A stretch of DNA of 64,000 nucleotides, taken from Rhizobium sp. N324 (GTDB taxonomy: Bacteria; Pseudomonadota; Alphaproteobacteria; Rhizobiales; Rhizobiaceae). Made by a program: the position numbers and the translations under genes. Positions 28,055 to 37,257 of the stretch are shown one piece after another; positions within the stretch are counted from its first letter, which is position 1; each line of letters opens with the position of its first letter. The notes under the pieces are model-generated. The model was not told where the DNA came from. It saw only the letters and a list, made by a program, of their open reading frames with translations, and searched no databases. The stretch is taken from positions 3,599,001 to 3,663,000 of the forward strand of contig NZ_CP013630.1 of the NCBI RefSeq assembly GCF_001664485.1, given 5' to 3'.

Positions 28055-28964
28055 GCCGGCCCTCCCCCGCGACATCGTTCTGCTCGTCGACGACTCGCCC
28101 GAAGCGCTGGGCTTCCTGACCGACGCGCTCGAACAATCCGGCTTCTCCGTGCTGATCGCCACATCGGGCACTGCGGCCCTTGGCATCGTCGAGCGCATCA
28201 CGCCCGATCTGATCCTGCTCGACGCCGTCATGCCCGCCATGGATGGTTTCGAGACCTGCCGCAGGCTGAAGGCGAATGCGGCGGTGGCGCAGGTGCCTGT
28301 CATCTTCATGACCGGCCTGACCGAAACCGAGCATGTCGTGCACGCGCTGGAATCCGGCGGAGTGGACTATCTCGCCAAGCCAATTAATATCGACGAATTG
28401 CGCGCCCGCATCCGTGTGCACCTGCGCAACGCCCGCTCGGCGCAGAGCGCCCGGGTCGCACTCGACGCCGCCGGCCGCCATCTGCTGGCAGTGAAAGGCG
28501 ATGGCGCCATCCACTGGTCGACGCCGCAGGCGACGCGACTGGTCAATGCCGCCATGGGCAGCGATGACGGCATGGAAATCGTCGTCCGCCATATCGCGAC
28601 CTGGATGCGCGACCGCGCAGCCGCCGTGCGCGACGGCATCATTTCGATCGCCCATGCTGGCCAGGCGGCACTGCAGCTCGCCTTTCTCGGCGCGATCGGC
28701 CCCGACGAATATCTCTTCCGTCTCACGGCCGCCAATCAGCGCAGCGACGACGAGATGCTGCGCCAGCGCTTTTCGCTGACCCAGCGCGAATCCGAGGTGC
28801 TGCTCTGGATCGCCAAGGGCAAGGCCAACCGCGACATCGGCGAAATACTCGGACTGTCGGCGCGCACCGTGAACAAGCACCTCGAACAGATCTACGTGAA
28901 GCTCGGCGTCGAGAACCGGGCCTCGGCCGCCGTGAAGGCGACGCATGTGCTGCACGAGATGTAG
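28047..28964 (+). CDS. LuxR-type response regulator, partner of the transporter-kinase
   Basis: 305 residues from a TTG start overlapping the kinase stop by 8 bases, with AAGGTGG suitably placed. An N-terminal receiver has acidic pocket VDDSPEA, phospho-acceptor in LILLDAVMPAMDG, Thr in FMTGLTE and Lys in YLAKPIN. A linker of about 100 residues precedes a C-terminal LuxR/GerE HTH (LTQRESEVLLWIAKGKANRDIGEIL over two helices, then LSARTVNKHLEQIYVKLGVENR). The overlap makes it the obvious phosphorylation target of the upstream hybrid kinase. Targets are unknown; the nearby urt-ure genes are candidates by position only. Confidence 0.92.
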   Translation: MAEPALPRDIVLLVDDSPEALGFLTDALEQSGFSVLIATSGTAALGIVERITPDLILLDAVMPAMDGFETCRRLKANAAVAQVPVIFMTGLTETEHVVHALESGGVDYLAKPINIDELRARIRVHLRNARSAQSARVALDAAGRHLLAVKGDGAIHWSTPQATRLVNAAMGSDDGMEIVVRHIATWMRDRAAAVRDGIISIAHAGQAALQLAFLGAIGPDEYLFRLTAANQRSDDEMLRQRFSLTQRESEVLLWIAKGKANRDIGEILGLSARTVNKHLEQIYVKLGVENRASAAVKATHVLHEM

Positions 28965-29041
28965 GTAATATCGGGCGGAAACCGTCGGCAGCAGATTGGC
29001 GGCGCCGCGGCGGACGGAATTTAAAACGTCCGCGAAGCAAA

Positions 29042-29065
29042 GAAGCCCGGTCGGAACCGGGCTTC
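29042..29065 (-). terminator. Terminator between the response regulator and braC
   Basis: A perfect 10-bp stem (GAAGCCCGGT at 29042-29051 with ACCGGGCTTC at 29056-29065) and a 4-base loop lie about 30 bases after the braC stop on the minus strand, followed there by TTTGCTT. It is also 78 bases beyond the convergent response-regulator stop and may serve both. Confidence 0.65.
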
Positions 29066-29095
29066 AATCTCATCTGTCAAATGGGGAAGCTAAGC

Positions 29096-30217
29096 TTAGG
29101 AGCCCTGTGGAACGTAGGTGTACTTGCCGTCCGCGCCCTTCTTCCATTCGTACATGATGTAGCCAGGAATCTTCGGGTCGCCCTTTTCGTCGAACGAAAT
29201 GTCGCCGAGAACCGTCGGGAACGGACCCTTTTCCTTCATGGCCGTGGCAACGGCTTCAGGATCCACCGAACCGGCAGCCTTGGCAGCACCGGCAATCGCC
29301 TGCATCGCAGCGTAGGAATAGAGCGTGTAGGCTTCCGGGTTGAAACCGGCGGCCTTGAACTTTTCGACGAGTTCCTTGTTGGCCGGGTTCAGCGTCGGGT
29401 CAGGACCGAAGGTGTTGAGCGTACCGGCAACGGCGTCGCCAGCGATCGAGGCCAGTTCGTTCGAAACGATACCGTCGCCCGAAACCAGCGTTGCCTTCAG
29501 GCCCTGGTCGGCCGCCTGGCGGATGATGAGACCGGCTTCGGTGTGCAGACCGCCCCAATAGATGATCGAGACGCCGGCTTCCTTCATCTTCGCGATGAGA
29601 GCCGAGAAGTCCTTGTCGCCGACGTTGATGCCTTCGTACATGACTTCCGTCAGACCGGCGGCATTCATCGCCTTCTTGGTTTCGTCGGCAAGACCCTGAC
29701 CGTAGGGGGTCTTGTCGTGAACGACGGCGATCTTGGCGTCCTTGAAGTGATCGGCAAGATACTTGCCGGCGATGGCGCCCTGCTGGTCGTCACGGCCGCA
29801 GGTACGGAACGTGTTCCAGAGACCCCGTTCCGTGAACTTCGGGTTCGTAGCAGCCGGGGTGATTTCGAGAATGCCGTTTTCGGCATAAACTTCCGAAGCC
29901 GGGATCGAAACGCCCGAGTTGAAGTGGCCGATGACGAACTTGACGCCGTCGGCAACGAATTTGTTGGCAACCGAGATGCCTTGCTTCGGGTCGGAGACGT
30001 CGTCGCCGAGCTCGAGCTTGATCTGCTCGCCGTTGATGCCGCCAGCAGCGTTGATGTCGGCGGCCGCCTGCTCGGCGCCCTTCTGGAGCTGAGCGCCGAA
30101 CGCGGCGTTCGGGCCAGTCAGCGGACCAGCGACAGCGATGAGAACGTCGGCCCATGCGTTGCCGCTGAAGGCGACCATCGCCGTCAGAGCCACTGCCGAC
30201 AGAAGAGACTTCTTCAT
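29096..30217 (-). CDS. braC: Branched-chain/general amino-acid ABC transporter binding protein
   Basis: 373 residues, LivJ/BraC family, with a Sec signal ([19 protein letters not shown], cleavage near AWADV). The mature protein starts [20 protein letters not shown], and CGRDDQQG near residue 140 is typical of LIV-binding proteins. GGGAGTAAC precedes the ATG. It is the last gene of a minus-strand operon with order permease, permease, ATPase, ATPase, small membrane protein, binding protein, matching the rhizobial braDEFGC layout. The rhizobial Bra system has unusually broad amino-acid specificity, as I recall. Confidence 0.92.
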   Translation of the reverse strand: MKKSLLSAVALTAMVAFSGNAWADVLIAVAGPLTGPNAAFGAQLQKGAEQAAADINAAGGINGEQIKLELGDDVSDPKQGISVANKFVADGVKFVIGHFNSGVSIPASEVYAENGILEITPAATNPKFTERGLWNTFRTCGRDDQQGAIAGKYLADHFKDAKIAVVHDKTPYGQGLADETKKAMNAAGLTEVMYEGINVGDKDFSALIAKMKEAGVSIIYWGGLHTEAGLIIRQAADQGLKATLVSGDGIVSNELASIAGDAVAGTLNTFGPDPTLNPANKELVEKFKAAGFNPEAYTLYSYAAMQAIAGAAKAAGSVDPEAVATAMKEKGPFPTVLGDISFDEKGDPKIPGYIMYEWKKGADGKYTYVPQGS

Positions 30218-30337
30218 ATTGTTACTCCCAATTTTTGGGCGGGTTCCGGTCCAAGGCCCAGCGCACTACCCACCATTGACTGCGCCAGGAAAGCTGTTCC
30301 ACTCTGAAGGCAATTCATGCCTAGTTTCAACGGACTG

Positions 30338-30691
30338 TCAATGTTTGTCCTTCCACGAAAACGCGGAAGTTTTTTCGTACAGCCAGTAATAGTTGTTGAC
30401 CATCTGATTGGTGCGGCGAAAGCGGAAGCCGGCGGTCGAGAAGACCAGCAGCGTCACGAAATCGATGCTGTAGTAGAGCGCGCTGAGCATCGGCCCATTG
30501 AACAGGGCGTGATGCAGGAACTGCATGGCCCAGGCGAGCAGGAAGGTGTAAACGACGGCTAGCGGATAGTTGTTCCAGCCTTCCGCCACGGCCTTGCCGG
30601 CGCGCCAGGCCGTCCAGAAGCCGATCAGCACGACGATCGCGCGGATGACAAGTCGAACACCGACATCGCTTTCGAAGAAAAGTCCCTGCAT
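30338..30691 (-). CDS. Small membrane protein of the bra operon (DUF6867-like)
   Basis: 117 residues with three hydrophobic segments (VGVRLVIRAIVVLIGFWTAW, YPLAVVYTFLLAWAMQFL, SIDFVTLLVFSTAGF) and a basic, aromatic C-terminus (RFRRTNQMVNNYYWLYEK). It sits between braG and braC, 19 bases after braG, so it belongs to the transporter operon. Similar short proteins occur in LIV operons of other Rhizobiales. Function is unknown; it is not a recognised transporter subunit. Confidence 0.85.
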   Translation of the reverse strand: MQGLFFESDVGVRLVIRAIVVLIGFWTAWRAGKAVAEGWNNYPLAVVYTFLLAWAMQFLHHALFNGPMLSALYYSIDFVTLLVFSTAGFRFRRTNQMVNNYYWLYEKTSAFSWKDKH

Positions 30692-30710
30692 ATCAAACTC
30701 TCCCTTCGAG

Positions 30711-31454
30711 CTAGTGTCTTCCGCCTTCGAGATAGGCGGCGCGGACTTCAGGATTGGCGAGCAGTTCCTTGCCGGAGCCGCTCATCGTCACCTTGCCGTT
30801 CACCATCACGTAAGCGCGGTGCGAAAGCCTCAGCGCAGCGAATGCGTTCTGCTCGACGAGGAACACGGTGAGACCTTCCTGTTCGTTGAGCTTGCGGATC
30901 GCCTCGAAGATGCCCTTGACGATCAGCGGCGCAAGGCCGAGCGAGGGTTCGTCGAGCAACAGCAGCTTCGGTCGCGCCATCAGCGCGCGGCCGATCGACA
31001 GCATCTGTTGTTCGCCACCCGAAAGCGTGCCGCCGCGCTGGGCGTGGCGTTCCTTCAGGCGCGGGAAGAGCGCGAAGATCTTCTCGACGTCCTCGGCGAA
31101 ATATTTGAGATTGTCGAGGCCGGCGCCCATCTGGAGGTTTTCCAGAACCGTCATGCGCGGGAATATTCGGCGTCCCTCGGGCGACTGCGCGATGCGCAAG
31201 CGAGCGATTTCGTGGGTCGGCATGCGCGTGATGTCGCGGCCCTCGAAGATGACCGAGCCGGTCCGGGCCTGCGGGCTGCCGCAGATCGTCATCATCAGCG
31301 TCGACTTGCCGGCGCCGTTGGCGCCAATCAGGCTGACGATCTCGCCCTTGCTGACATGGACGTCGATGCCGGCCAGCGCACGGATATTGCCATAATAGGT
31401 TTCGACGCCATTCACCTGAAGGAGCGGTTGACCCGTCATTACTTCATCGCCCAT
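30711..31454 (-). CDS. braG: Amino-acid ABC transporter ATP-binding protein (LivF-type)
   Basis: 247 residues. Walker A GANGAGKST, Q-loop region IAQSPEGRRIFPRMTVLENL, signature LSGGEQQM, Walker B LLLLDEPSLGLAPLI and switch VFLVEQNAFAAL are the standard LivF set. Its ATG shares one base with the braF stop (TGATG), indicating translational coupling; a second ATG five codons in is also possible. With braF it forms the ATPase heterodimer of the Bra importer. Confidence 0.93.
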   Translation of the reverse strand: MGDEVMTGQPLLQVNGVETYYGNIRALAGIDVHVSKGEIVSLIGANGAGKSTLMMTICGSPQARTGSVIFEGRDITRMPTHEIARLRIAQSPEGRRIFPRMTVLENLQMGAGLDNLKYFAEDVEKIFALFPRLKERHAQRGGTLSGGEQQMLSIGRALMARPKLLLLDEPSLGLAPLIVKGIFEAIRKLNEQEGLTVFLVEQNAFAALRLSHRAYVMVNGKVTMSGSGKELLANPEVRAAYLEGGRH

Positions 31455-32329
31455 CAGTTTGCGCCTCCTTCGAGCTGCTCGACGGTTGCGATCACCTCTT
31501 CCACTTCTTCATCCTCGACACCGAGATAGGCCGCGATGACCTTCGGATCGTTTTTGACGTGATCCGGCGTGCCATCGGAAATTTTCTGGCCGTATTCGAG
31601 CACGACGACGTGGTCGGAGATTTCCATGACCACCGACATGTCATGTTCGATGAGCAGGATAGATGTTCCGGTTTCGGCACGGATGCTCTGCAGCAGCGCA
31701 TTGAGAGTTGCCGATTCCCGCGGGTTCAGGCCGGCGGCCGGTTCGTCCAGGCAAAGCAGCTCGGGACCGGTGCACATGGCGCGGGCGATCTCGAGACGCC
31801 GCTGGGCGCCGTAGGGCAGGTCGCCGGCCGGATCGTCGGCGCGGTCGATCAGATCGGCCTTCTCGAGCCAATGGCGGGCAAGCTCGATCGATGCGGCCGC
31901 CTCCCGTTTGTAGGGACCGATACCGATAAGGCCGAGGATCGTATAACCCGACGCCTTCATCAGCTTGTTGTGCTGGGCGACGAGCAGGTTTTCGAGAACC
32001 GTCAGGCCGGAGAACAGCCGGATATTCTGGAAGGTGCGCGCCACCTTGGCTTCCTTGGTGATGCGGAAATCCGGCAGACGCTCCAGCATATACTGCTTGC
32101 CGCTCTTCTGGTTGAGCGTGATCATCCCCATCGTCGGCTTGTAGAAGCCGGTGATGCAGTTGAAGACGGTGGTCTTGCCGGCGCCGTTCGGCCCGATCAG
32201 CGCGGTGATGTCGCCGCGCTTGGCTTCGAAAGAGAAGTCGTTGATGGCCATCAGGCCGCCGAACTTCATCGACAGGTGCTCGACCTTGAGCAGCGTATCG
32301 CTGGACATCGTGTTGGTAACGGGGCTCAT
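31454..32329 (-). CDS. braF: Amino-acid ABC transporter ATP-binding protein (LivG-type)
   Basis: 291 residues from the ATG at 32329, which overlaps the braE stop by one base; the codon before it is a TTG. Walker A GPNGAGKTT, TGFYKPTMGMITL, signature YGAQRRLEIARAM (the LivG form of the LSGGQ motif), Walker B LLCLDEPAAGLNPRE and switch ILLIEHDMSVVMEIS are present. The C-terminus carries an acidic extension (GVEDEEVEEVIATVEQLEG) beyond the usual LivG end. Confidence 0.93.
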   Translation of the reverse strand: MSPVTNTMSSDTLLKVEHLSMKFGGLMAINDFSFEAKRGDITALIGPNGAGKTTVFNCITGFYKPTMGMITLNQKSGKQYMLERLPDFRITKEAKVARTFQNIRLFSGLTVLENLLVAQHNKLMKASGYTILGLIGIGPYKREAAASIELARHWLEKADLIDRADDPAGDLPYGAQRRLEIARAMCTGPELLCLDEPAAGLNPRESATLNALLQSIRAETGTSILLIEHDMSVVMEISDHVVVLEYGQKISDGTPDHVKNDPKVIAAYLGVEDEEVEEVIATVEQLEGGAN

Positions 32330-33720
32330 CAACCGTGGCCCTCCTTGGTAAAGCTTCCGGATATTGCCTTGCTTTCTTTAAGAAAGGCGGTCGGCTGACG
32401 TGAGCCCACGAAACCGCGCGGCTTGAACAGCATGACGACGACCATGGCGAGGCCGAAGAGCAGCATACGGTAGAGTTCCGGCGTGAAATCGGGCCCGAAG
32501 ACCGCTTTCAGGAAATCCATTTCGCGCAACGCTTCGGTACCGCCGACCATGACGATCGCAGCGATCGCAATGCCGGTCAGCGAGCCCATGCCACCGAGAA
32601 CGACGATGGCAAGAACCACTGCCGATTCCAGGAAGATGAAGGATTCCGGCGAAACAAAGCCCTGGCGCGCCGCGAAGAACGAGCCTGCGAAGCCGCCGAA
32701 CATGGCGCCCGTCGCAAAAGCGGTAAGCTTGGTCGTCACCGTGTTGATCCCCAGCGAACGGCAGGCGATCTCGTCTTCGCGCAGCGCTTCCCAGGCTCGC
32801 CCGATCGGCATGCGGCGCAGCCGGATGGTGACGTAGGCCGTCAGCATGCAGAGCATCAGGATGAGATAGAAGAGGAAGATCTTGTAATAGGCTGAAGACA
32901 TCGGCAGATGGAAGAGCTTGGCAAAGCCGCCGGCCGTCGCATCGAAGGGGATGCCGAAGAGCGTCGCCTTCGGAATGCTCGAGATACCGAACGTCCCCTT
33001 GGTGACATCTGTCCAGTTGATGAGGACGAGACGGATGATTTCACCGAAGGCAAGCGTCACGATGGCGAGGTAGTCGCCGCGCAGGCGCAGCACCGGGAAG
33101 CCGAGGATGACGCCCCAGAGTGCGGCGAAGATGCCGGAAAGCGGCAGCAGCACCCAGAAGGACAGGCCGAAATAGCTCGAAAGCAGCGCGTAGGAATAGG
33201 CGCCGACCGCGTAGAAGGCGACATAACCGAGATCGAGCAGGCCGGCGAGGCCGACGACGATGTTCAGCCCCCAGGCGAGCATCACGTAGATCAGGATCTG
33301 GATGCCAAAATTGTCGACCCATTTCAGTGAGCCCTGAGCACCGACAAGCGCCACGATCACTATAGGATAGAGCAGCAGTGCAATCAGCGCAATTTTCAGG
33401 AAATGCCGATGGAAGAAGCTCTTGTCCGTCGAAATATCGAGATCGCCCTGGCGCGCCTTGTTGAGCTTGCGGCGGTCGATATTCGGCTTGACGAAAACGA
33501 CCATCACAAAGCGGCCGATCGCGGCGACCGCGACGAAAATCGCAAGCAGCCCCCAGCGTTGGACGATGATCAGCTCGTTGTTGATGTTCTGGTCGGTCTT
33601 GAGGCCGACATAGAGAACGAACATGCCGAACGAAAGGACAGCGGCGAAAAGGGCTTCGGTAAGGCCTTTGCGGACAAGTCCGGCATCGGGCTTGCCTGCA
33701 GAATGTTCAATGTTTGCCAT
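32329..33720 (-). CDS. braE: Amino-acid ABC transporter permease (LivM-type)
   Basis: 463 residues, longer than typical LivM because of about 130 N-terminal residues with two or three membrane segments and a charged cytoplasmic stretch (KPNIDRRKLNKARQGDLD). The core has the LivM motif MLAWGLNIVVGLAGLLDLGY followed by VAFYAVGAYSYALLSSYFG, the SLGINTVTTKLTAFATGAMF coupling region, and a final helix ending KPRGFVGSRQP. It starts 4 bases after braD and overlaps braF. Confidence 0.92.
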   Translation of the reverse strand: MANIEHSAGKPDAGLVRKGLTEALFAAVLSFGMFVLYVGLKTDQNINNELIIVQRWGLLAIFVAVAAIGRFVMVVFVKPNIDRRKLNKARQGDLDISTDKSFFHRHFLKIALIALLLYPIVIVALVGAQGSLKWVDNFGIQILIYVMLAWGLNIVVGLAGLLDLGYVAFYAVGAYSYALLSSYFGLSFWVLLPLSGIFAALWGVILGFPVLRLRGDYLAIVTLAFGEIIRLVLINWTDVTKGTFGISSIPKATLFGIPFDATAGGFAKLFHLPMSSAYYKIFLFYLILMLCMLTAYVTIRLRRMPIGRAWEALREDEIACRSLGINTVTTKLTAFATGAMFGGFAGSFFAARQGFVSPESFIFLESAVVLAIVVLGGMGSLTGIAIAAIVMVGGTEALREMDFLKAVFGPDFTPELYRMLLFGLAMVVVMLFKPRGFVGSRQPTAFLKESKAISGSFTKEGHG

Positions 33721-33724
33721 GACG

Positions 33725-34627
33725 TTATACCTTCTCGACTTCCGGCCGTCCGAGGATACCCGTCGGCTTGAAGATCAGCACGAAAGCGAGGATGGCGAAG
33801 GTCGCGACATCCTTGTACGCGATGGTGAAATAGGCCGACCACAGCGATTCGATCAGGCCGATCATCAATCCGCCGAGAACGGCGCCCGGCAATGAGCCGA
33901 TGCCGCCGAGAACGGCTGCGGTAAAGGCCTTCACGCCCGGCGTGAAGCCGTCGGCGAACGAAGCGACGCCATAATACATCAGATACATCGTGCCGGCGAC
34001 GGCAGCCAGCGCCGCACCCATGACGAAGGTGATGGAAATCGTCTGATCGACATTGACGCCGAGCAGCGCCGCCATCTTGCGGTCCTGCTCCGTGGCGCGC
34101 TGGGCGCGGCCAAGTGCGGTATGATTGACGATGTACCAGAAGATCGTCAACAGCACCGCCGTGATCACGATGATGATGATCTGCTTCAGCGACACCGAGA
34201 TGTTGCCGAACTGATAGACCGTGCTCACCATCGGCGGGATCGGCTTGTTGCGCGGACCCTGCGTTACCTGGATGAAGTTGGACAGCGTGATCGACATGCC
34301 GATCGCCGTGATCAGCGGCGCCAGGCGGAAGGAACCGCGCAGCGGACGATATGCGACGCGCTCGATCGTCCAATTCCACAAACTCGTCATCAGCATCGCA
34401 ACGACAAGCATCGCCAGCAGCAGAATTGCCACCGGGAGACCTGCGAAGATGGATGTGAGAACGAGAAAGACGATAAGAGCGGCGAAACCGCCGAGCATGA
34501 AGATATCGCCATGGGCGAAATTGATCATGCCGATAATGCCGTAAACCATCGTATAGCCAATAGCCACAAGGCCATAGATGGATCCGAGCGTCAGCCCATT
34601 GAAGAGCTGCTGGACGAAATACTCCAT
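33725..34627 (-). CDS. braD: Amino-acid ABC transporter permease (LivH-type)
   Basis: 300 residues from the ATG at 34627 (MEYFVQQLFNGLTLGSIYGL), with AGGGGA ten bases upstream; the open frame adds 13 unlikely residues further up. LivH features include YTMVYGIIGMINFAHGDIFM, EQDRKMAALLGVNVDQTIS and GGIGSLPGAVLGGLMIGL. It is the first gene of the bra operon. The operon promoter should lie in the 530-base region between it and pssB. Confidence 0.93.
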   Translation of the reverse strand: MEYFVQQLFNGLTLGSIYGLVAIGYTMVYGIIGMINFAHGDIFMLGGFAALIVFLVLTSIFAGLPVAILLLAMLVVAMLMTSLWNWTIERVAYRPLRGSFRLAPLITAIGMSITLSNFIQVTQGPRNKPIPPMVSTVYQFGNISVSLKQIIIIVITAVLLTIFWYIVNHTALGRAQRATEQDRKMAALLGVNVDQTISITFVMGAALAAVAGTMYLMYYGVASFADGFTPGVKAFTAAVLGGIGSLPGAVLGGLMIGLIESLWSAYFTIAYKDVATFAILAFVLIFKPTGILGRPEVEKV

Positions 34628-35164
34628 ATGTCGTTTTCCCCTGGATGCGAACCGAACAGGCTGCATCTCTTTTTGGTTCTTCGGTTCCCCGTTTCAGAGA
34701 ACCTCATAGGCCGAATGCATACCGGTTTCGGTGGAAATGTGAAGACAAAAAGGATTTACTCCGACAAATTCTTGTCAGAACAGGCCTATGTGGCGCATTT
34801 TGAACCAAAATCCACAGAAAATCGGCAAAGAACCGCCTGTTTTTAGTCAGAAACTGCCACCGAGTTAACGGTTCGGAGATGTCGTCGGCGATTTCCCTAT
34901 GTCGCTTGTGGCGCAAGCTATTCCATAGGATTGGAAGATGGCGCAAATTCAGACCCCAAGCCTGCGATTTTTGCGAATAGCATTTCACGAGCACATGCCC
35001 CGTCTTCGTCTGACAACTCTGAAAACTTATGGTAGCTTCGTGGAACTGCATTAGGGGCTGCAGAGCGCGATGGAAAACACCATATCGAGTGTGTGGTGAC
35101 AGGGATGGTTTGCGGACGAGCAACAGTGGGGTGCTCGGCCCGCGTGGCGAACGGCAAAAGGACA
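34628..35164. other. Divergent intergenic region between braD and pssB
   Basis: About 537 bases with no gene I can support; short ORFs on both strands lack family resemblance. The section 34720-35040 is clearly richer in A and T than the flanking genes, as expected where two promoters diverge. I could not fix a specific regulatory motif. Confidence 0.4.
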
Positions 35165-35962
35165 ATGCTGAGGACATTTGAACGGGCGGCGCTCGAAGCC
35201 GGCAAGGCCATTATCACGGTCCTGCGCCAAGGTTTCCCGGTCGCCATGAAAGCGGATGCAAGTCCGGTCACGGTCGCGGACGAGGAGGCCGAACGCATCA
35301 TCCTCGCTCATCTCGCCGGAGATTATCCCGAAATACCCGTCGTGGCCGAAGAATCGGTCGCCGCCGGAAAAGTGCCCGACATCGCCGGCCGCGGCTTCTT
35401 CCTGGTCGATCCTCTCGACGGCACGCGAGAATTCGTCGATGGACGGCAGGAATTCACCGTCAACATCGCATATATAGAGAACGGCGCCCCGGTGGCCGGC
35501 ATCGTCTACGCCCCCGCACTCGGGCTTGCCTTCTCGGGCGAACGCGGCCGCGCCGAAAGGCTCGTCGTCACCGATGACTTCACCGTCGGTGCGCGCAGTG
35601 CGATCACCGTGCGCGAACAGCCGGACGACAGGCTGGCACTCGCCAGCCTTCGTCACAACAGCCCGGAGACCGGAAGCTTCCTCGCCCACCACGCCATCTC
35701 CAAATGCACCAATATCGGCTCCTCGCTGAAATTCTGTCTGCTGGCCGAAGGCAAGGCCGACGTCTATCCGCGCTTCACCCGCACGATGGAATGGGACACG
35801 GCGGCCGGCGATGCGGTGCTGCGCGCCGCCGGCGGTTCGACGGTGACGCTCGACGGAGCGCCGCTGACCTACGGCAAGACGGGCGCCGCAGCCGATTTTG
35901 ACTTCGCCAACCCGAACTTCATCTCCTGGGGCGGCACGAGACGCGTCCTCGAACCGGCGTAA
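35165..35962 (+). CDS. pssB: Inositol-monophosphatase-family phosphatase PssB (CysQ/HisN-like)
   Basis: 265 residues from the ATG at 35165, preceded by AAAAGGAC; an in-frame GTG 72 bases upstream is less likely. Mg-dependent phosphatase motifs are complete: VVAEES, LVDPLDGTREFVDG and MEWDTAAGDAVLRAAGG. It could act on inositol phosphates, 3'-phosphoadenosine-5'-phosphate (CysQ) or histidinol phosphate; sequence alone does not decide, though the pattern is closest to CysQ. The adjacent sugar transferase matches PssA, and in R. leguminosarum the gene upstream of pssA encodes an inositol-monophosphatase homologue named PssB, from which I take the symbol. Confidence 0.8.
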   Translation: MLRTFERAALEAGKAIITVLRQGFPVAMKADASPVTVADEEAERIILAHLAGDYPEIPVVAEESVAAGKVPDIAGRGFFLVDPLDGTREFVDGRQEFTVNIAYIENGAPVAGIVYAPALGLAFSGERGRAERLVVTDDFTVGARSAITVREQPDDRLALASLRHNSPETGSFLAHHAISKCTNIGSSLKFCLLAEGKADVYPRFTRTMEWDTAAGDAVLRAAGGSTVTLDGAPLTYGKTGAAADFDFANPNFISWGGTRRVLEPA

Positions 35963-36492
35963 CCACCCGCACCAATCCCTGAACTTACAGCTATGCGCGA
36001 CTAGGTCCGGGCAGGCAGCCCGAGAGTGATTCGCAAACGGCCGGCCCGATTGGCTGATTCTCCGCCTGAAACCCGTTTTTCACTTTTCCGGTGCCGCTTC
36101 CCGCCTTGATTTTGTCATATTCTGACACAGTTTGGGAACGACCGCGCATCCCGGCAAAAAAAATTTCGCGGCGCGATTGGTTAAAAATACGCCTCGACGA
36201 CCGACAGTCGCGTGCCGAAACAACACGCCGAACGACCCCCGAAAGCCCTCGCCAAAGGCCTAGAAACCTTGACGAAATTCCAATTATTAACGAAATATCA
36301 TGAGCTTGCCTCAACTTAACGCAGATGCGAAAGATTTATTGCGATGCGATATTTCTCTGGACACCATTACACAATTGTCGCATTTTTCCGTTTTAGTAGG
36401 GTTACCAAGACCTGAGTGCAGCCCTGGTGACAGGGTAAAACCATTGATCGCCTATTGCCGCCGCGCCCCTCGAAGACAACAGAGTACGATCC
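35963..36492 (+). promoter_or_regulatory. Long regulatory leader of pssA
   Basis: 530 bases without a gene between pssB and pssA. It contains A/T-rich stretches (36150-36190 and 36260-36400) and several repeats of a GATGCGA-type word near 36325-36350. A plausible promoter is CTTGAC (36268-36273), 17 bases, CGAAAT (36291-36296), giving a leader of roughly 190 bases. A long, multiply regulated upstream region is known for rhizobial pssA; exact operators I cannot assign. Confidence 0.45.
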
Positions 36493-37218
36493 TTGAGCAT
36501 CACGGAACTAAACAACAGCATTTCGACTGAGTCCTTCCGGCCGAGCCGCCGCCAGCAGCCGAGCCTGAAGATCCAGACCCCTGTGATCCATAGCGATGCG
36601 CCGCAGGCGCCGTGGATGGATCTTGTCCTGAAGCGGGCGTTCGACATCGTTTCGTCGTTGAGCGCCCTCCTCGTCCTTGCCCCTTTCCTTCTGTTCGTCG
36701 CCTTGCTGATCAAGCTCGACAGCCCGGGACCGGTGCTCTTCAAGCAGACCCGCTGGGGCAAGAACTGCAAGGCCATCAAGGTCTATAAGTTCCGCTCGAT
36801 GCGCACCGATCTCTGCGATGTCTCCGGTGTTGCCCAGACGGTGAAGAACGATCCGCGCATCACTCGGGTCGGCGCCATCCTGCGCCGCACGAACGTCGAC
36901 GAGCTGCCGCAGCTGCTGAACGTACTGATGGGTCACATGTCGGTCGTCGGCCCCCGCTGCCATGCGATCGGCATGCGCGCCGGCGGCATGCTCTACGAAG
37001 AGCTCGTCCCGGAATACCATCAGCGCCACGCCATGCGCCCCGGCATGACGGGTCTTGCTCAGATGCGCGGCCTGCGCGGCCCGACCGATCGTCCGGCCAA
37101 GGCGCGTGCCCGCATCGTCAGCGATCTCTATTACGTCGCCAACTTCTCGATCGTGATGGATATCCGCATCATCGCCGGTACCGTCGTGTCGGAACTGACC
37201 CGCGGAAAAGGCTTCTAA
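36493..37218 (+). CDS. pssA: Exopolysaccharide-initiating sugar (glucosyl-1-phosphate) transferase PssA
   Basis: 241 residues if the TTG at 36493 is used, or 200 from the ATG at 36616 (MDLVLKRAFDIVSSLSALL), a length I recall for the classical PssA. The single membrane segment (SSLSALLVLAPFLLFVALLI) is followed by the bacterial sugar-transferase domain: SPGPVLFKQTRWGKNCK, YKFRSMRTD, LRRTNVDELPQLLNVL, MSVVGPR, and RPGMTGLAQMRG near the end. This family transfers hexose-1-phosphate to undecaprenyl phosphate as the first step of acidic exopolysaccharide assembly at the inner membrane. Neither start has a strong ribosome-binding site. Confidence 0.85.
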   Translation: MSITELNNSISTESFRPSRRQQPSLKIQTPVIHSDAPQAPWMDLVLKRAFDIVSSLSALLVLAPFLLFVALLIKLDSPGPVLFKQTRWGKNCKAIKVYKFRSMRTDLCDVSGVAQTVKNDPRITRVGAILRRTNVDELPQLLNVLMGHMSVVGPRCHAIGMRAGGMLYEELVPEYHQRHAMRPGMTGLAQMRGLRGPTDRPAKARARIVSDLYYVANFSIVMDIRIIAGTVVSELTRGKGF

Positions 37219-37233
37219 GATTTGTGAGAAGGG

Positions 37234-37257
37234 ACCGGATGCCTCAGGGCAACCGGT
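37234..37257 (+). terminator. Possible terminator after pssA
   Basis: An inverted repeat (ACCGGATGCC at 37234-37243 with GGCAACCGGT at 37248-37257, one mismatch, 4-base loop) lies 16 bases after the pssA stop. No T run follows, so it may act as an mRNA-stabilising hairpin instead. Confidence 0.35.

Noticed and set aside
34704..35301. Minus-strand ORFs between braD and pssB
   Set aside because: No motif, poor start contexts, and they lie in an A/T-rich divergent promoter region or antisense to pssB.
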